Shown in pieces: positions 47,068-57,392 of a stretch of 64,000 nt of DNA. Source of the DNA: Paraburkholderia bannensis (GTDB taxonomy: Bacteria; Pseudomonadota; Gammaproteobacteria; Burkholderiales; Burkholderiaceae); the NCBI RefSeq assembly GCF_014200455.1, contig NZ_JACHBW010000001.1, positions 558,001 to 622,000 of the forward strand, given 5' to 3'. A program made the translations under genes and the position numbers. The stretch's first letter is position 1; every line of letters starts with the position of its first letter. Below the pieces are notes generated by a model. That model was not told the origin of the DNA and made no database searches. It saw only the letters and a program-made list of their open reading frames with translations.

Positions 47068-48030
47068 TCATTTCCGTTGCGCCGCGTGCATGAAGTCATC
47101 GTAAGCGTGGCGCAAGCCGTCTTCGAGAGGAACGAGTGGTACGAAGCCAATCGATTTGAGCTTTGAAACATCCAGCAGCTTACGCGGCGTCCCATCAGGC
47201 TTTGACGTATCAAACTCAAGCGTCCCCCGATAGCCGACGACCTGACCGACGAGTTGAGCCAGTTCGCGAATGCTGATCTCTTCGCCACTGCCCAGATTGA
47301 CGTGCGGAGCTAGCGGGGAGACGATTGCATCGAACGTCTCCCGCGGAAGCAGCATCATCGAGACAGCACCAGCCGCAAGATCGTCTACGTGAAGAAATTC
47401 GCGCATCGGCTCTCCTGATCCCCAGATCGCGACCTTCGGAGCACAGCATTCCTTCGCATCATGAAACCGTCGAATCAGACCCGGTATCACATGGCTGTTT
47501 TCGGGGTGATAGTTATCGCCTGGACCGTACAAATTGGTCGGCATAACGCTGCGGAAATCTACCCCGTACTGGCGCCGATAGCTCTCGCACATCTTCAATC
47601 CAGCAATCTTCGCGATAGCATATGGTTCGTTCGTCGGCTCCAGCTTGCCGTCGAGCAATGCGTCTTCCCTCATGGGCTGAGTGGCGAGCTTAGGATAAAT
47701 GCACGACGAACCGAAGAACATGAGCTTCTTAACGCCGCTTCGGTACGCCTCATGAATGACATTGCATTCGATGGCGAGATTTTCATAAATGAAATCGGCA
47801 GGATAGCTTTCGTTAGCATGAATCCCACCAACTTTAGCTGCCGTCAGATAGACCTCATTGATGGATTCTGACTTGAAGAATTCTGCAACGTCTGATTGAT
47901 TCGTGAGATCCAGTTCGGCACGCGTCCGCGTAATAACATTGCGATAGCCAAGCGTACTCAAACGGCGCACGATTGCAGACCCAACCATACCGCGATGGCC
48001 CGCAACAAAAATTCGGGATTCATTCGTCAT
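47068..48030 (-). CDS. fcl: GDP-L-fucose synthase
   Basis: A 320-aa SDR epimerase/reductase that makes GDP-L-fucose from the Gmd product. The Rossmann motif [10 protein letters not shown], the Ser of FGSSCIYP and the YxxxK pair (YAIAK) are intact. It follows gmd with five bases between them, the usual gmd-fcl pair. ATG at 48030 is preferred; a GTG nine bases earlier overlaps the gmd stop. Confidence 0.96.
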   Translation of the reverse strand: MTNESRIFVAGHRGMVGSAIVRRLSTLGYRNVITRTRAELDLTNQSDVAEFFKSESINEVYLTAAKVGGIHANESYPADFIYENLAIECNVIHEAYRSGVKKLMFFGSSCIYPKLATQPMREDALLDGKLEPTNEPYAIAKIAGLKMCESYRRQYGVDFRSVMPTNLYGPGDNYHPENSHVIPGLIRRFHDAKECCAPKVAIWGSGEPMREFLHVDDLAAGAVSMMLLPRETFDAIVSPLAPHVNLGSGEEISIRELAQLVGQVVGYRGTLEFDTSKPDGTPRKLLDVSKLKSIGFVPLVPLEDGLRHAYDDFMHAAQRK

Positions 48031-48035
48031 GGCAT

Positions 48036-49154
48036 TCACTCGTTGTACTCGAACGCCTTGAATCCAGCGAGATTCACCAGCGAATCGCGCTTGGCGGCCT
48101 GATAGTCTGCCAGTACCATTTCCTTCACAAGCGCATCAAACGACGTCGCTGGTTTCCAGCCTAACTTTTCGTGCGCCTTAGTCGGATCACCGAGAAGCGT
48201 CTCCACCTCAGCAGGGCGGAAATAGCGTGGGTCGACTCGAACAATGACCGTACCGGGCTCGACCTTCGCGCCGCTACCACTCACGCGTTCGACTATACCA
48301 ATCTCCTTTTCGCCTACGCCTTCGAAGCGCACGGTTATACCGAGCTCAGCCGCAGCACGCTCCACGAATTCGCGTACGCTGTACTGCACTCCTGTGGCAA
48401 TGACGAAATCCTCCGGCTGCTCCTGCTGCAGCATCAACCATTGCATTTCCACGTAGTCACGTGCATGCCCCCAATCACGAAGCGCGGATAGATTGCCAAG
48501 ATAGAGGCAATCCTGCAGACCGGCCGCGATCCTCGCGATTGCACGAGTAATCTTTCGCGTAACAAAGGTTTCGCCACGAACAGGTGACTCGTGATTGAAA
48601 AGAATGCCGTTGCACGCGTACATTCCATAGGCTTCGCGGTAGTTCACAGTAATCCAGTAGGCGTAGAGTTTCGCCACTGCGTAGGGACTGCGCGGATAGA
48701 ACCGCGTTGTCTCTTTTTGCGGTGTTTCCTGAACAAGACCATAGAGTTCGGAAGTCGAAGCCTGGTAAAAGCGCGTCTTTTTTTCGAGTCCGAGAATGCG
48801 CATGCCTTCGAGAATCCGCAGCGCACCAATACCATCTGCGTTGGCCGTATATTCCGGCTCCTCAAACGAAACTGCTACGTGGCTTTGTGCCGCAAGGTTG
48901 TAGATCTCATCCGGCTGAACACTTTGCATAATGCGCACGAGACTGGTCGAATCAGTAAGATCACCGTGATGCAGAACGAAGCGGCGATCTTCCGCATGGG
49001 GGTCCTGATACAAGTGGTCGATGCGATCGGTATTGAACAACGAAGCACGGCGCTTGATGCCGTGAACTTCATAGCCCTTATCCAAAAGCAGTTCAGCTAG
49101 ATACGATCCATCCTGCCCCGTCACACCGGTTATCAAAGCGATCTTCTGACTCAT
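48036..49154 (-). CDS. gmd: GDP-mannose 4,6-dehydratase
   Basis: A 372-aa SDR enzyme that converts GDP-mannose to GDP-4-keto-6-deoxymannose, the first step to GDP-fucose or GDP-rhamnose. It has [12 protein letters not shown] for NAD(P), the catalytic Thr/Ser-Glu of STSELYG and YAVAK. Its substrate comes from ManC in the same operon. The start at 49154 gives the family N-terminus [10 protein letters not shown]. Confidence 0.97.
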   Translation of the reverse strand: MSQKIALITGVTGQDGSYLAELLLDKGYEVHGIKRRASLFNTDRIDHLYQDPHAEDRRFVLHHGDLTDSTSLVRIMQSVQPDEIYNLAAQSHVAVSFEEPEYTANADGIGALRILEGMRILGLEKKTRFYQASTSELYGLVQETPQKETTRFYPRSPYAVAKLYAYWITVNYREAYGMYACNGILFNHESPVRGETFVTRKITRAIARIAAGLQDCLYLGNLSALRDWGHARDYVEMQWLMLQQEQPEDFVIATGVQYSVREFVERAAAELGITVRFEGVGEKEIGIVERVSGSGAKVEPGTVIVRVDPRYFRPAEVETLLGDPTKAHEKLGWKPATSFDALVKEMVLADYQAAKRDSLVNLAGFKAFEYNE

Positions 49155-49234
49155 TACCTGTATCTCTCTAAATAGAACGGAGCACGATATTGCTCCGATC
49201 CTGATCAAACTCGTTCAAAACGTGCTGCCCGCTA

Positions 49235-51438
49235 TTATTCGGCACGCGTCTCGTAGCCGTAATACGTAGCCCTGCCCCGCTTGCCTCTAGGCACATCTGT
49301 CACAAGCGCGCCCTTGAGAGTTGCCCCTGCATTCCTGAGTCGAGCAGCGGCCTCTACTAGTTCTGGCATAGGGTGATATCCATGGCGAGCAACAAGCAGC
49401 GTTGCGCCCGCATGTCGGCCAATCAGTGCAGCGTCAGTAACAGCGAGAATCGGTGGCGCGTCGATAACTACGATGTCGTACCGCGAAGACAGCTCGTCCA
49501 TTAGCTTCTCGAATTGATTGCTCATCAATAGTTCTGCCGGATTCGGGGCAACAGATCCCTTAGGAAGTATGTCGAGGTTCGGCAGTAGCTCACGGGTGAT
49601 AGCCTTTTCCAGATCAAATCCGGCAATGACATTCGAAAGTCCTGGGTTTCTTTTAATTCCAAATTGCCGATGAATATCACCACGGCGCATGTCACCATCA
49701 ATCAGTAAAACTTGACGACCACTTGCAGCCAATACGGCCGCCAAGTTGACAGACGTAAAAGATTTTCCGACTCCAGGACTTGGCCCCGTGATGGCGATGA
49801 TATTATTCGTCGTCTCAAGAAGACCAAATTGCAGCGATGTGCTCAGACTGCGGATACCCTCGATGGCGACATCGCCCGGCATACTGGCCGCAAGCACGTG
49901 TTGGGTATTTTTTGGTGCACGGCGATTTTCTGCTTCGGCACGCTCCTGAGCATCGCTGTGGGGAATCGTCGCGTAGACCGGCAGACCCAAGACGCGCTCG
50001 ATCTCTTCGCTGTCCTCGACGCCGCCAAAAAATGCATTACGCGCAAAGATAGTCGCTATACCGACAATCAGACCGAGAAGAAGCGAGAGTGAAATGACGG
50101 TCGGACGCTTCGGCTTGACTGGCTCAATTTCAGAAACGGCGTAATCGACCACACGGACAGACCCGGTCTGCCCGGCCTTTAGAATTCTCAGCTGCTGCGC
50201 GTTATTCAACAGATTTGTATATAACTGCGTATTGACGCGGACATCTCGCAAAAGACGCAGTGCTGATTGCTCGGTGTCGGGCAAAGCGCCGACGCGCCTG
50301 CTCAGTTGCGCCTGTTGCGTCTCCAGTGCCGCAATCTGCGAATCGAGAGCAACAAGCGCTGGGTGAGATCCGGTAAAGCGCTGCGCCATCTCAATACGCT
50401 GCTGCTGGAGATCGACGAGTTTGGTCTTGCTGTCAACGATCTGTTGCAGCAGCAAGCGGCTCTCTTCGGTCAGATCGACCGTGCCATTCTTGTTTCGGAA
50501 TTCGTTGTACCGATTCTCGGCTTCATCGAGTTGCTTGCGCAGATCCGGCAACTGCTGTTCGAGAAATGTCAGAGTATGCTCAGCTTGAGCTGATTTTCGA
50601 TTGACGTTTTGTTCAACATAAGCTGCAGCGACCGCATTGACGATTTCCGTAGTTGTTTGACTATCCGCCCCGTCGAGTGTCACACCGACGATCCCCGACA
50701 GCTTTGATTTCTCTGCGATGACCAGTTTCTGCTGCAGAGCGCCGATCGTGTCAAACGTCGATGCACGTCGCAGTACGAATTGCGTCCCGGGACGAGCCAC
50801 CAGACGATCGACTTGCGCGATGATTGCACGTCCATTTAGCCCGCTACTAGCAATTGTGCCAACGCGGCCGCTGAGCACGATATCACCAGCACTGTTTTTC
50901 AGCTGATAGGTTCCATCTTGCGCCGCAACCAGCGTGAAGTTCTCTCCGTAGCTTTCCGTCGGAACATCGAATCGCGAAATTGCAATCTTCTCCCCCCCCA
51001 CGCGAACTGGCTCAGCCCGAACCATGGCGCAGCGGGAATCGACGCATCAGCTCTGCGCGCAAGCGTTGCGCCAATCAATGGAAAGTAGCGCGGTTTGACG
51101 CTAATATCGAGGTGCATCTTCTGCACCACCTGCCCGATCACGAGCCGCGAGCGAATTAACTCAATCTCAGCCGCCGCAGTCTGCTTGGTATCAAACAACG
51201 ACGCGAGCTGACCGAGCGCGTCATTCGCCGTGCTCGTGCCATCTTCAATCTGAATCATCGCGTCGGCGCGGTATATCGGGGCCGCGATAAATGCGTAAAG
51301 GATGCCGATCAGCAGAAATGCGCCGGCAATGACCGCGACAACACGCCAACCGTCGCGAACGACGTTGATGTATTCCGACAGATGTATCTCACCACTGTCA
51401 AACAGCTCAACTGTCTTGTTTTGCTTCGATTGCATCAT
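49235..51438 (-). pseudogene. Wzc/BceF-like tyrosine autokinase, frameshifted at a G8 run
   Basis: The gene for the polysaccharide co-polymerase and BY-kinase, about 734 codons, is split by a one-base frame change. The N-terminal part (51438 to about 51000) has the Wzz domain and its first membrane helix (VVAVIAGAFLLIGILYAFIAA). After FAWGG it shifts and stops at 50899. The kinase part continues in another frame with GGEKIAISRFDVP, a coiled-coil region, a second helix, Walker A GPSPGVGKS, a Walker A' DGDMRRGD, IVVIDAPP and a Tyr-rich tail YYGYETRAE. The break is exactly at eight consecutive G (50992-50999); nine would restore one frame. An internal ATG at 51025 could give a kinase fragment. 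Confidence 0.88.
50992..50999 (-). repeat. Homopolymeric G8 tract, frameshift and possible phase-variation site
   Basis: Eight C on the plus strand (eight G in the coding strand) at the Trp-Gly-Gly-Glu junction of the tyrosine autokinase. With nine G (or six) the two parts of the gene join in frame; with eight the kinase half is lost. Slipped-strand mispairing at such tracts is a known switching mechanism. Confidence 0.85.
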
Positions 51439-51442
51439 TCCA

Positions 51443-51883
51443 TCACTTTCGTAAGCGGTTGATTGCGGAAACCCAATAGCCCGCTCCGCGATCGATTTGT
51501 GCGAGAGAGGTTTCAAATACGTCCCGCCCCTTTCGATAGGGGTCGATCACATCGTTGCCGTCTTGTGCGGAGTAGAGAAACACCCGTCCTTTCGAGAACG
51601 GGTAGCGTCTTTCGATTTCCTTCTTTTGCTCCAGCGTCATCGCAAGAATCAGTTGCGATCGCATCGCATGTTCGATATTCAGATCTGCTGCAATGTGCAG
51701 ACTGATATCGATCCCTCTTTCCGCCATCAATTCAATCGCGACTGGATCAGCGCCCTTTCCTGCAAGCGCACCACATCCTGCCGAGATGACGGAAATATTG
51801 GAAAGATTGTCTGAGAGAACACCTTTAGCCATAGGACTCCTACAGATATTTCCCTCACACACGACTAAAATCTGCTCAATCAA
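51443..51883 (-). CDS. wzb: Low-molecular-weight protein tyrosine phosphatase
   Basis: A 146-aa phosphatase that removes phosphate from the tyrosine autokinase and so controls polymer assembly (BceD/Wzb). The P-loop VCEGNICRSPM contains the catalytic Cys9 and Arg15, and the general acid Asp is in VIDPYRK. It ends five bases before the autokinase start, so both are coupled. Confidence 0.95.
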   Translation of the reverse strand: MIEQILVVCEGNICRSPMAKGVLSDNLSNISVISAGCGALAGKGADPVAIELMAERGIDISLHIAADLNIEHAMRSQLILAMTLEQKKEIERRYPFSKGRVFLYSAQDGNDVIDPYRKGRDVFETSLAQIDRGAGYWVSAINRLRK

Positions 51884-51952
51884 CCTGCACCTCCCGCCAG
51901 GACAATTCCTGAATTTCTACTGCCCCGCTTACGATCGATCTTGCGACCTTCG

Positions 51953-53488
51953 TCAATCTCTGCCGTATGTATCGGCAAACCGCACAATATCGTCTTCGCC
52001 AAGATATGAGCCCGACTGCACCTCTATCATTTCGAGCGGCATGCGGCCTGGGTTCTCCAAGCGATGCGTCACTCCAAGCGGTATATAAGTCGACTCGTTT
52101 TCGCTTAGCAAAAACTGCTCGTCTCCACGTGTCACGCGTGCGGTCCCGCTCACCACAATCCAGTGTTCGGCACGATGATAGTGAACCTGGAGCGAGAGGC
52201 ATCCACCGGACTGAACGACAATGCGTTTGACCTGAAATCGCTCTCCCTTATCAATTGAGTCGTAGTAGCCCCATGGCCGACGGACCTTTCGGTGTACGTC
52301 CGCCTCGGGCGCACGCAGATCGCGAATACGTCCAACCAGCTGCTTCACTTCCTGGACGCGCGATTTATTGGCAACAAGGACCGCATCTGGCGTTTCAACC
52401 ACGACAAGGTCGTCCACGCCAACGCAGGCGATCAAACGTCCCTCGGAATACGCAATGCTCGATGTCGTGCCCTCAAGCACGACGCGTCCACGCACGACGT
52501 TGTCGTTTTGGTCCTTGTCGAGTGCGTCCCAGACCGAATCCCACGCACCTAGATCGGACCAGCCTGCATCGAGCCGCACAACCACGCCTCGTGCAATGTC
52601 GGCGACAGTACCGAGCCGCTCCATCACCGCATAGTCGATCGATACGGCAGGGGACTGAGCAAATGCTTCGGCGCCAGGTTCAAAGTAAGCGCCCGCGTTC
52701 GATCCCTGCGAGTACGCCGTCGTACAGGCATCGTAGATTTCCGGTTGTACTCGCCGGAGCGTGTCAAGCCAGACTTGCGCGCGCATGACGAAGATTCCAC
52801 TGTTCCACCAGTACTCGCCGGACTTCACATACTGCGCGGCCAATTCCATTGGCGGCTTTTCCATAAAGCCCAGCACCTGATGTGCGCCATCCTGAACGCC
52901 GCTGCCTAAGCGGATATAGCCAAACCCGGTTTCAGGGCGCATTGGCGGTATGCCAAGTGTCACGATTTGGCCCGCTTGCGCATGTTTCACGGCGGCACCA
53001 ATAGCTCGCTGAAACGCGCCTAGGTTGGCGATCGCATGATCTGCCGGCATGCCGACGATAATCGCGTCACCATCCAGTGCAGAAGCATCCAGAGCCGCTA
53101 GCGTGAATGCCGGTGCAGTATCGCGGCGAGCAGGCTCGACAAGGATGCGGGACTTCACGCCCAGCGCTCCAAGCTGCTCGCTTATCGCGAATTTGTGCTC
53201 TTCGCCACAAACGACGATGGGCGCGGCGCAAATACCCGATTCGCAATGAAAGCCAGTTAGTCGATTCACTGTGCTCTGTAACAAGGAGTGCTCCCCAAGC
53301 ACTTCGATCAACTGTTTGGGAAACTGCTCGCGTGATAGCGGCCACAGGCGCGAGCCAGCGCCGCCCGCCAGAATGACGGGGATAATGGCAGTCCGGGAAA
53401 CGGCACCTTTGCTGCTGCCATGGTTCATTTGGAGCGCGCGGTTATCGGCGCTCTCGATCAGCTTGTCTTCGTGTTCCATAAAGCTCAC
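51953..53488 (-). CDS. manC: Mannose-1-phosphate guanylyltransferase / mannose-6-phosphate isomerase
   Basis: A bifunctional 511-aa enzyme (BceA/AlgA type). The N-terminal nucleotidyltransferase carries AGGAGSRLWPLSREQFPKQL and FMEKPP; the C-terminal cupin isomerase has a metal site in LSLQVHYHRAEHW, where one His of the usual HHHRAEHW is Tyr but the ligands remain. It supplies GDP-mannose for Gmd and for mannosyl transfer. GTG at 53488 fits an AGGA site; an ATG nine bases later is possible. The first 30 residues are an extension. Confidence 0.94.
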   Translation of the reverse strand: MSFMEHEDKLIESADNRALQMNHGSSKGAVSRTAIIPVILAGGAGSRLWPLSREQFPKQLIEVLGEHSLLQSTVNRLTGFHCESGICAAPIVVCGEEHKFAISEQLGALGVKSRILVEPARRDTAPAFTLAALDASALDGDAIIVGMPADHAIANLGAFQRAIGAAVKHAQAGQIVTLGIPPMRPETGFGYIRLGSGVQDGAHQVLGFMEKPPMELAAQYVKSGEYWWNSGIFVMRAQVWLDTLRRVQPEIYDACTTAYSQGSNAGAYFEPGAEAFAQSPAVSIDYAVMERLGTVADIARGVVVRLDAGWSDLGAWDSVWDALDKDQNDNVVRGRVVLEGTTSSIAYSEGRLIACVGVDDLVVVETPDAVLVANKSRVQEVKQLVGRIRDLRAPEADVHRKVRRPWGYYDSIDKGERFQVKRIVVQSGGCLSLQVHYHRAEHWIVVSGTARVTRGDEQFLLSENESTYIPLGVTHRLENPGRMPLEMIEVQSGSYLGEDDIVRFADTYGRD

Positions 53489-53534
53489 GGCTAGCGTTTC
53501 CTTTCAGATACGGACAATATGGCGAAAGAACTCA

Positions 53535-54833
53535 TTACTTCGCCAGAATGCCCGCCGTCATGCCCGCATTGATCGCCGGCAGCAGCAAGCTCAGCACTCG
53601 GCTAAACCGGACAAGACCGTTCCCGTCCACATAGACGACATCTTTGGGCTGCAGGTCAAACTCCTTCGCGACCAGCATAGCCACCGGCGAACGGCCATCG
53701 AGATGGAACACCTGAGGCGTGCTGTTTAGCGCACCACGAATCACGAACATCTGGGCGGCGTCCGCTGTTGACGCGTTGACACTACCCGCCTGCGATAGCG
53801 CGTCGGCAAGCGTAATGCGGCCATTGCGTTGCGGAATGGCCGAGACTGGCTTGTTGACTTCTCCCATGACATAAACATCGTTCTGATCGCGAGCGCTCAC
53901 ACGCAGCATGTCGCCAGCCTTCAAATAAAGACGCGACGGTGCCAGACCGCTCGCCAGCATTTGCGTCATATCGATGCGATAAGTCTCACCGCCGCGTATC
54001 AGTACGAGGTCGCTCTGGTCGGCAGTATCGGCAAAGCCGCCCGCACGCGAAATCGCCTCATAAAGCGACATCGGAACGTCGTTCAGCGACACACTTCCGG
54101 GCGTGCGAACTTCGCCGTCCACATAGACTTCATGCGCACGATACGACGCCATGCGCACCGTGATCTGAGGCTTGACAAAGTATTTCCCGAGCGTAGACGC
54201 CAGGCGTTTTTGCACCTCCTCCGGGCGCAAGCCGACGACGTGAATTGATCCCGCATAAGGAAATGTGATGTCGCCCGCCTGGTCGACCACGAAGCCCGAA
54301 GGTGGGTCAGCCGGGCGTGATTGCGATTGCGTGGGAGCGGCACCCGATGCAGCCGCAAGTTCAGGATGGTCCCAAACGACAATCTGCAGCACGTCGCCGA
54401 CGCCGATCGCGTAGGGCGAAGGCACGCTACTTAGCATCTTTGCCTGCTGATTCTGCCTGGCGAGTCGTTCTTCTCGGAGCTGTTTGACGACGCCGATATC
54501 GAGTTCGGTGACCGGCACCTCCGGCGTCGACTGGGTAGCATCGGTTTTTCGTGTCGTATTCGGAGCCTCTGCATCCGTTGGATTGTCAGCTGCAGTTGTG
54601 CCGTCTGCCTGCGCGGAGGTCGAGTCTTTTGCGCTGCCCGATACACTCGTGGCCGTAGTCGACATGCGCATGCCGGGCGCAACCATACATGCCGCGAGCG
54701 TCATGCAAAGCGCACTTGCGATGCACACGCAAGAAAGGCGCGCCGCGCATCGCCCCCACCTTTTCGAGCCCTCACGGCGCCGCGTTTCAGTTAGTCTCAC
54801 TGCCACTTCCGATCTCCAACCTTCAATATGCAT
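53535..54833 (-). CDS. wza: Wza-type polysaccharide export lipoprotein
   Basis: A 432-aa outer-membrane export channel protein (BceE-like). A signal peptide with lipobox LAAC (Cys49) is followed by a Ser/Thr/Asp-rich linker, the Poly_export domain (SPYAIGVGDVLQIVVWDHPEL) and two SLBB domains (DVYVMGEVNKP; VYVDGEVRTPG). It works with the autokinase to carry the polymer through the periplasm and outer membrane. It overlaps the sugar transferase gene by 11 bases. Confidence 0.93.
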   Translation of the reverse strand: MHIEGWRSEVAVRLTETRRREGSKRWGRCAARLSCVCIASALCMTLAACMVAPGMRMSTTATSVSGSAKDSTSAQADGTTAADNPTDAEAPNTTRKTDATQSTPEVPVTELDIGVVKQLREERLARQNQQAKMLSSVPSPYAIGVGDVLQIVVWDHPELAAASGAAPTQSQSRPADPPSGFVVDQAGDITFPYAGSIHVVGLRPEEVQKRLASTLGKYFVKPQITVRMASYRAHEVYVDGEVRTPGSVSLNDVPMSLYEAISRAGGFADTADQSDLVLIRGGETYRIDMTQMLASGLAPSRLYLKAGDMLRVSARDQNDVYVMGEVNKPVSAIPQRNGRITLADALSQAGSVNASTADAAQMFVIRGALNSTPQVFHLDGRSPVAMLVAKEFDLQPKDVVYVDGNGLVRFSRVLSLLLPAINAGMTAGILAK

Positions 54834-56232
54834 TGCGATGAACCAGCCCGTTGAATATCGTGGCTACGACGATGCGCATGTCGAACCAGAACGACCAGTT
54901 ACTGAGGTAATACAGATCGTGCGCGACCCGGCCCTGCATCTTCTCGATATGATCGGTCTCACCACGAAACCCATTCACTTGGGCCCAGCCGGTAATGCCC
55001 GGCTTTATCCGATAGCGATGGATATAGCCATCAACAATGTCCTGATAAATCACGTCATGCTCGATGGCGTGCGGTCGCGGCCCGACAACAGACATATCCC
55101 CACGCAGGACGTTGAAAAACTGCGGGAGCTCGTCCAGACTGGTACGCCGTAAGAATGCGCCGACGCGAGTCACGCGAGGATCATTGCGCGTGGCCTGTTT
55201 CACCAGCCCAGTGCGTTCCGCATGCGCGCGCATACTGCGAAATTTGTAAATGCTGAAAACCTTGCCGTTCGCGCCCTTGCGCCGCTGCTTGAAAAATACA
55301 GGACCTGCCGAAGAACACTTGACCGCACCCGCGATGGCAATCAGGACTGGCGCCAGTACCAGCAATGCGAATAGCGCGAATACACGGTCAAAAATTTCCT
55401 TGCCGATGAGCGAATAGGATGCAATCGGCGAGGCGATCAGATTGATTGCCGATGTGCCTTCGATATTCGCCATACCCGCACCGAAGACCGAAAGACCGCT
55501 TACATCCGGAATGAACCGAGTGTTGATCAGGTCGTTGCGAAACAGTTCGACGAAGGGAACAATCGTCTTTCCTTCCGATAGCGGAACGGCCAACCAAAGC
55601 TCATCGATACGCGAATGACGGACGTAAGCGGCAAACGCATCACGATCGCTAAAAGTTGGCAAGCCAAGCGGTATGGCGTGAGGTTGATCTGCCGCATCAA
55701 AGACCGCAGTTACACGATACACGGAGTCTGAAGTCGTTCCGAGCTTGCGTATTAATTCGCGGCAATGTGCGGCCGTTCCCACGACGGCGACTGCACGCAC
55801 GCGGATATCGTGACGCGCGAGACTCAGGCAGATAGCGTGAGCAGCAAGCCGGCTAAACACGATTCCAGCCGCAGAAAATGCTGCCCACTCGCGAAGCCAT
55901 TCACCGGAAGGCCGGTACGTGCGATGCAGCGCGAAGACCAGCAGACAGGAAGCAGTAAGAGCGAACAACCACCCGAAAACGGGTGCACAAACGCAACGCC
56001 AAAATAGATGCGTGCGCGTAACGCGATACATTCCCCACGACGGGAAAAGCATAAGTACCATCAGCATCGCGAATGCAACCAGCGCACTGTTGTAGCCCAT
56101 GCCATCCGTAACACCTGGTGCGCGAGCCGTTATAAGAGCCCCCCCTGCGATCGCCACTGAATCGGACAGGCGCGCGAGCATGCCGCCATTCCGAATCGGG
56201 ACCGAAGCATTAACATGTGTGGTCGAATGCAT
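54823..56232 (-). CDS. Undecaprenyl-phosphate glucose phosphotransferase (WcaJ/BceB-like)
   Basis: A 469-aa polyprenol-phosphate hexose-1-phosphate transferase, the first membrane step of repeat-unit assembly. Four to five N-terminal helices and a CoA-binding-like domain precede the catalytic part (about residues 275-469), with a transmembrane/re-entrant helix, KFRSM, the [21 protein letters not shown] motif and [11 protein letters not shown]. Glucose is the expected first sugar as in WcaJ and BceB, but the sequence alone does not fix it. It is the first gene of the operon, with an AT-rich promoter region upstream. Confidence 0.92.
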   Translation of the reverse strand: MHSTTHVNASVPIRNGGMLARLSDSVAIAGGALITARAPGVTDGMGYNSALVAFAMLMVLMLFPSWGMYRVTRTHLFWRCVCAPVFGWLFALTASCLLVFALHRTYRPSGEWLREWAAFSAAGIVFSRLAAHAICLSLARHDIRVRAVAVVGTAAHCRELIRKLGTTSDSVYRVTAVFDAADQPHAIPLGLPTFSDRDAFAAYVRHSRIDELWLAVPLSEGKTIVPFVELFRNDLINTRFIPDVSGLSVFGAGMANIEGTSAINLIASPIASYSLIGKEIFDRVFALFALLVLAPVLIAIAGAVKCSSAGPVFFKQRRKGANGKVFSIYKFRSMRAHAERTGLVKQATRNDPRVTRVGAFLRRTSLDELPQFFNVLRGDMSVVGPRPHAIEHDVIYQDIVDGYIHRYRIKPGITGWAQVNGFRGETDHIEKMQGRVAHDLYYLSNWSFWFDMRIVVATIFNGLVHRNAY

Positions 56233-56788
56233 AGATTCTTCTTCACCGGGGATAAGTTTCGTGCGGGCTCCGCCGGACCGGCATGCTCTGCCCTTCCAGT
56301 AACCGGCTCGCGCAACGCCGCTCGTCAATCGATTCGCAAGGACGAGCTAGTTTCTACCTATGGAGCGAACCTGCAGTCTGGGCGATACGCCTGCGAGGCG
56401 ATATAGGAGCAGTCCGAAATCTATGAACGCCTATGTCGCACGTGCTCACCCTCTTATCCTGTAAATTGCCGCAATGTCCAACAATCAAGGGACGTCGAAT
56501 AGCCATCAATCTAAAATTATGCATTCCAAATCATTTGTAAAAAATGATTCAAAGCGTAAATAAGCGGATTGCTTCTGGAGTGGCACATGCGCGTGCTCAA
56601 GCAGCGCAATATAACGAGTTCGATATCGCCATCGAATCGTCAATTAAATTTAAAATACGAATTATTAAATTTGTATAAATCGCGCTTTAATTATCATTCT
56701 ATTCGCGGGCGATTTGCGGTACTTCGTTGACTTCCGATAATTTCCCGGGCGACATCAGAAAATTCCAATATCGCCTTGGAAGAATCGC
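56233..56788. other. AT-rich control region upstream of the exopolysaccharide operon
   Basis: About 555 bases with no gene. The part from about 56,450 to 56,700 is much richer in A and T than the rest of the window, holds an inverted repeat at 56529-56549 and two direct copies of ATTAAATTT near 56,645 and 56,667. It presumably contains the operon promoter and may bind nucleoid proteins. Confidence 0.6.
56529..56549 (-). promoter_or_regulatory. Inverted repeat in the exopolysaccharide promoter region
   Basis: AATCATTT and AAATGATT form perfect 8-base arms around GTAAA, about 300 bases before the first gene. It has the size of a dimeric regulator site; the regulator is unknown. Confidence 0.4.
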
Positions 56789-57172
56789 TTACTTCTTCTG
56801 AATAAACTCGATCTTGTACCCATCCGGGTCGGTCACAAATGCGATCACCGTCGTGCCGTGCTTCATCGGGCCGGCTTCGCGCACCACCGTGCCGCCCTGC
56901 TCCTTGATCTTCGCGCAGGCGGCATAGGCGTCTTCCACTTCCACGGCCAGATGGCCGAAGCCCGTGCCGAGGTCGTACGACGGCGTATCCCAGTTATGCG
57001 TGAGTTCGATCACCGCGCCGTCGCGCTCATCGGTGTAGCCCACAAACGCCAGCGTGAACTTGCCATCGGGATAGTCTTCGCGGCGCAGCAGTTTCATGCC
57101 GAGCAGTTCGGTATAGAACTTGATCGAGCGGTCCAGGTCGCCGACCCGGATCATCGTGTGCAAAAGGCGCAT
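56789..57172 (-). CDS. gloA: Lactoylglutathione lyase (glyoxalase I)
   Basis: A 127-aa Ni/Zn enzyme that converts the methylglyoxal-glutathione hemithioacetal to S-lactoylglutathione. Metal ligands are His5 (LLHTMIRV), a Glu in VIELTHN, His in GFGHLAVEV and the C-terminal Glu of YKIEFIQ. It is monocistronic, divergent from panE and at the border of the lower-GC locus. Confidence 0.95.
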   Translation of the reverse strand: MRLLHTMIRVGDLDRSIKFYTELLGMKLLRREDYPDGKFTLAFVGYTDERDGAVIELTHNWDTPSYDLGTGFGHLAVEVEDAYAACAKIKEQGGTVVREAGPMKHGTTVIAFVTDPDGYKIEFIQKK

Positions 57173-57392
57173 GGGGGACTCCAGTGTTTTGCCATCGTCA
57201 AAACCGCGACTCTACCAAAATCTTTCCCGCCCTGCCGAAGCCGACCGGCGCCCGGTCTGGGCCTCGCCCGGCAAACCTGCACGATTTGCTCTAGGATGAT
57301 CGCCATCCTGAAATGGCCGTGTGCGCCGCGACGCAACAAGGAACGCCGTGCGGCCGGTTTCGCGAACGACGACAGAAAACATAGGAGTGGAC

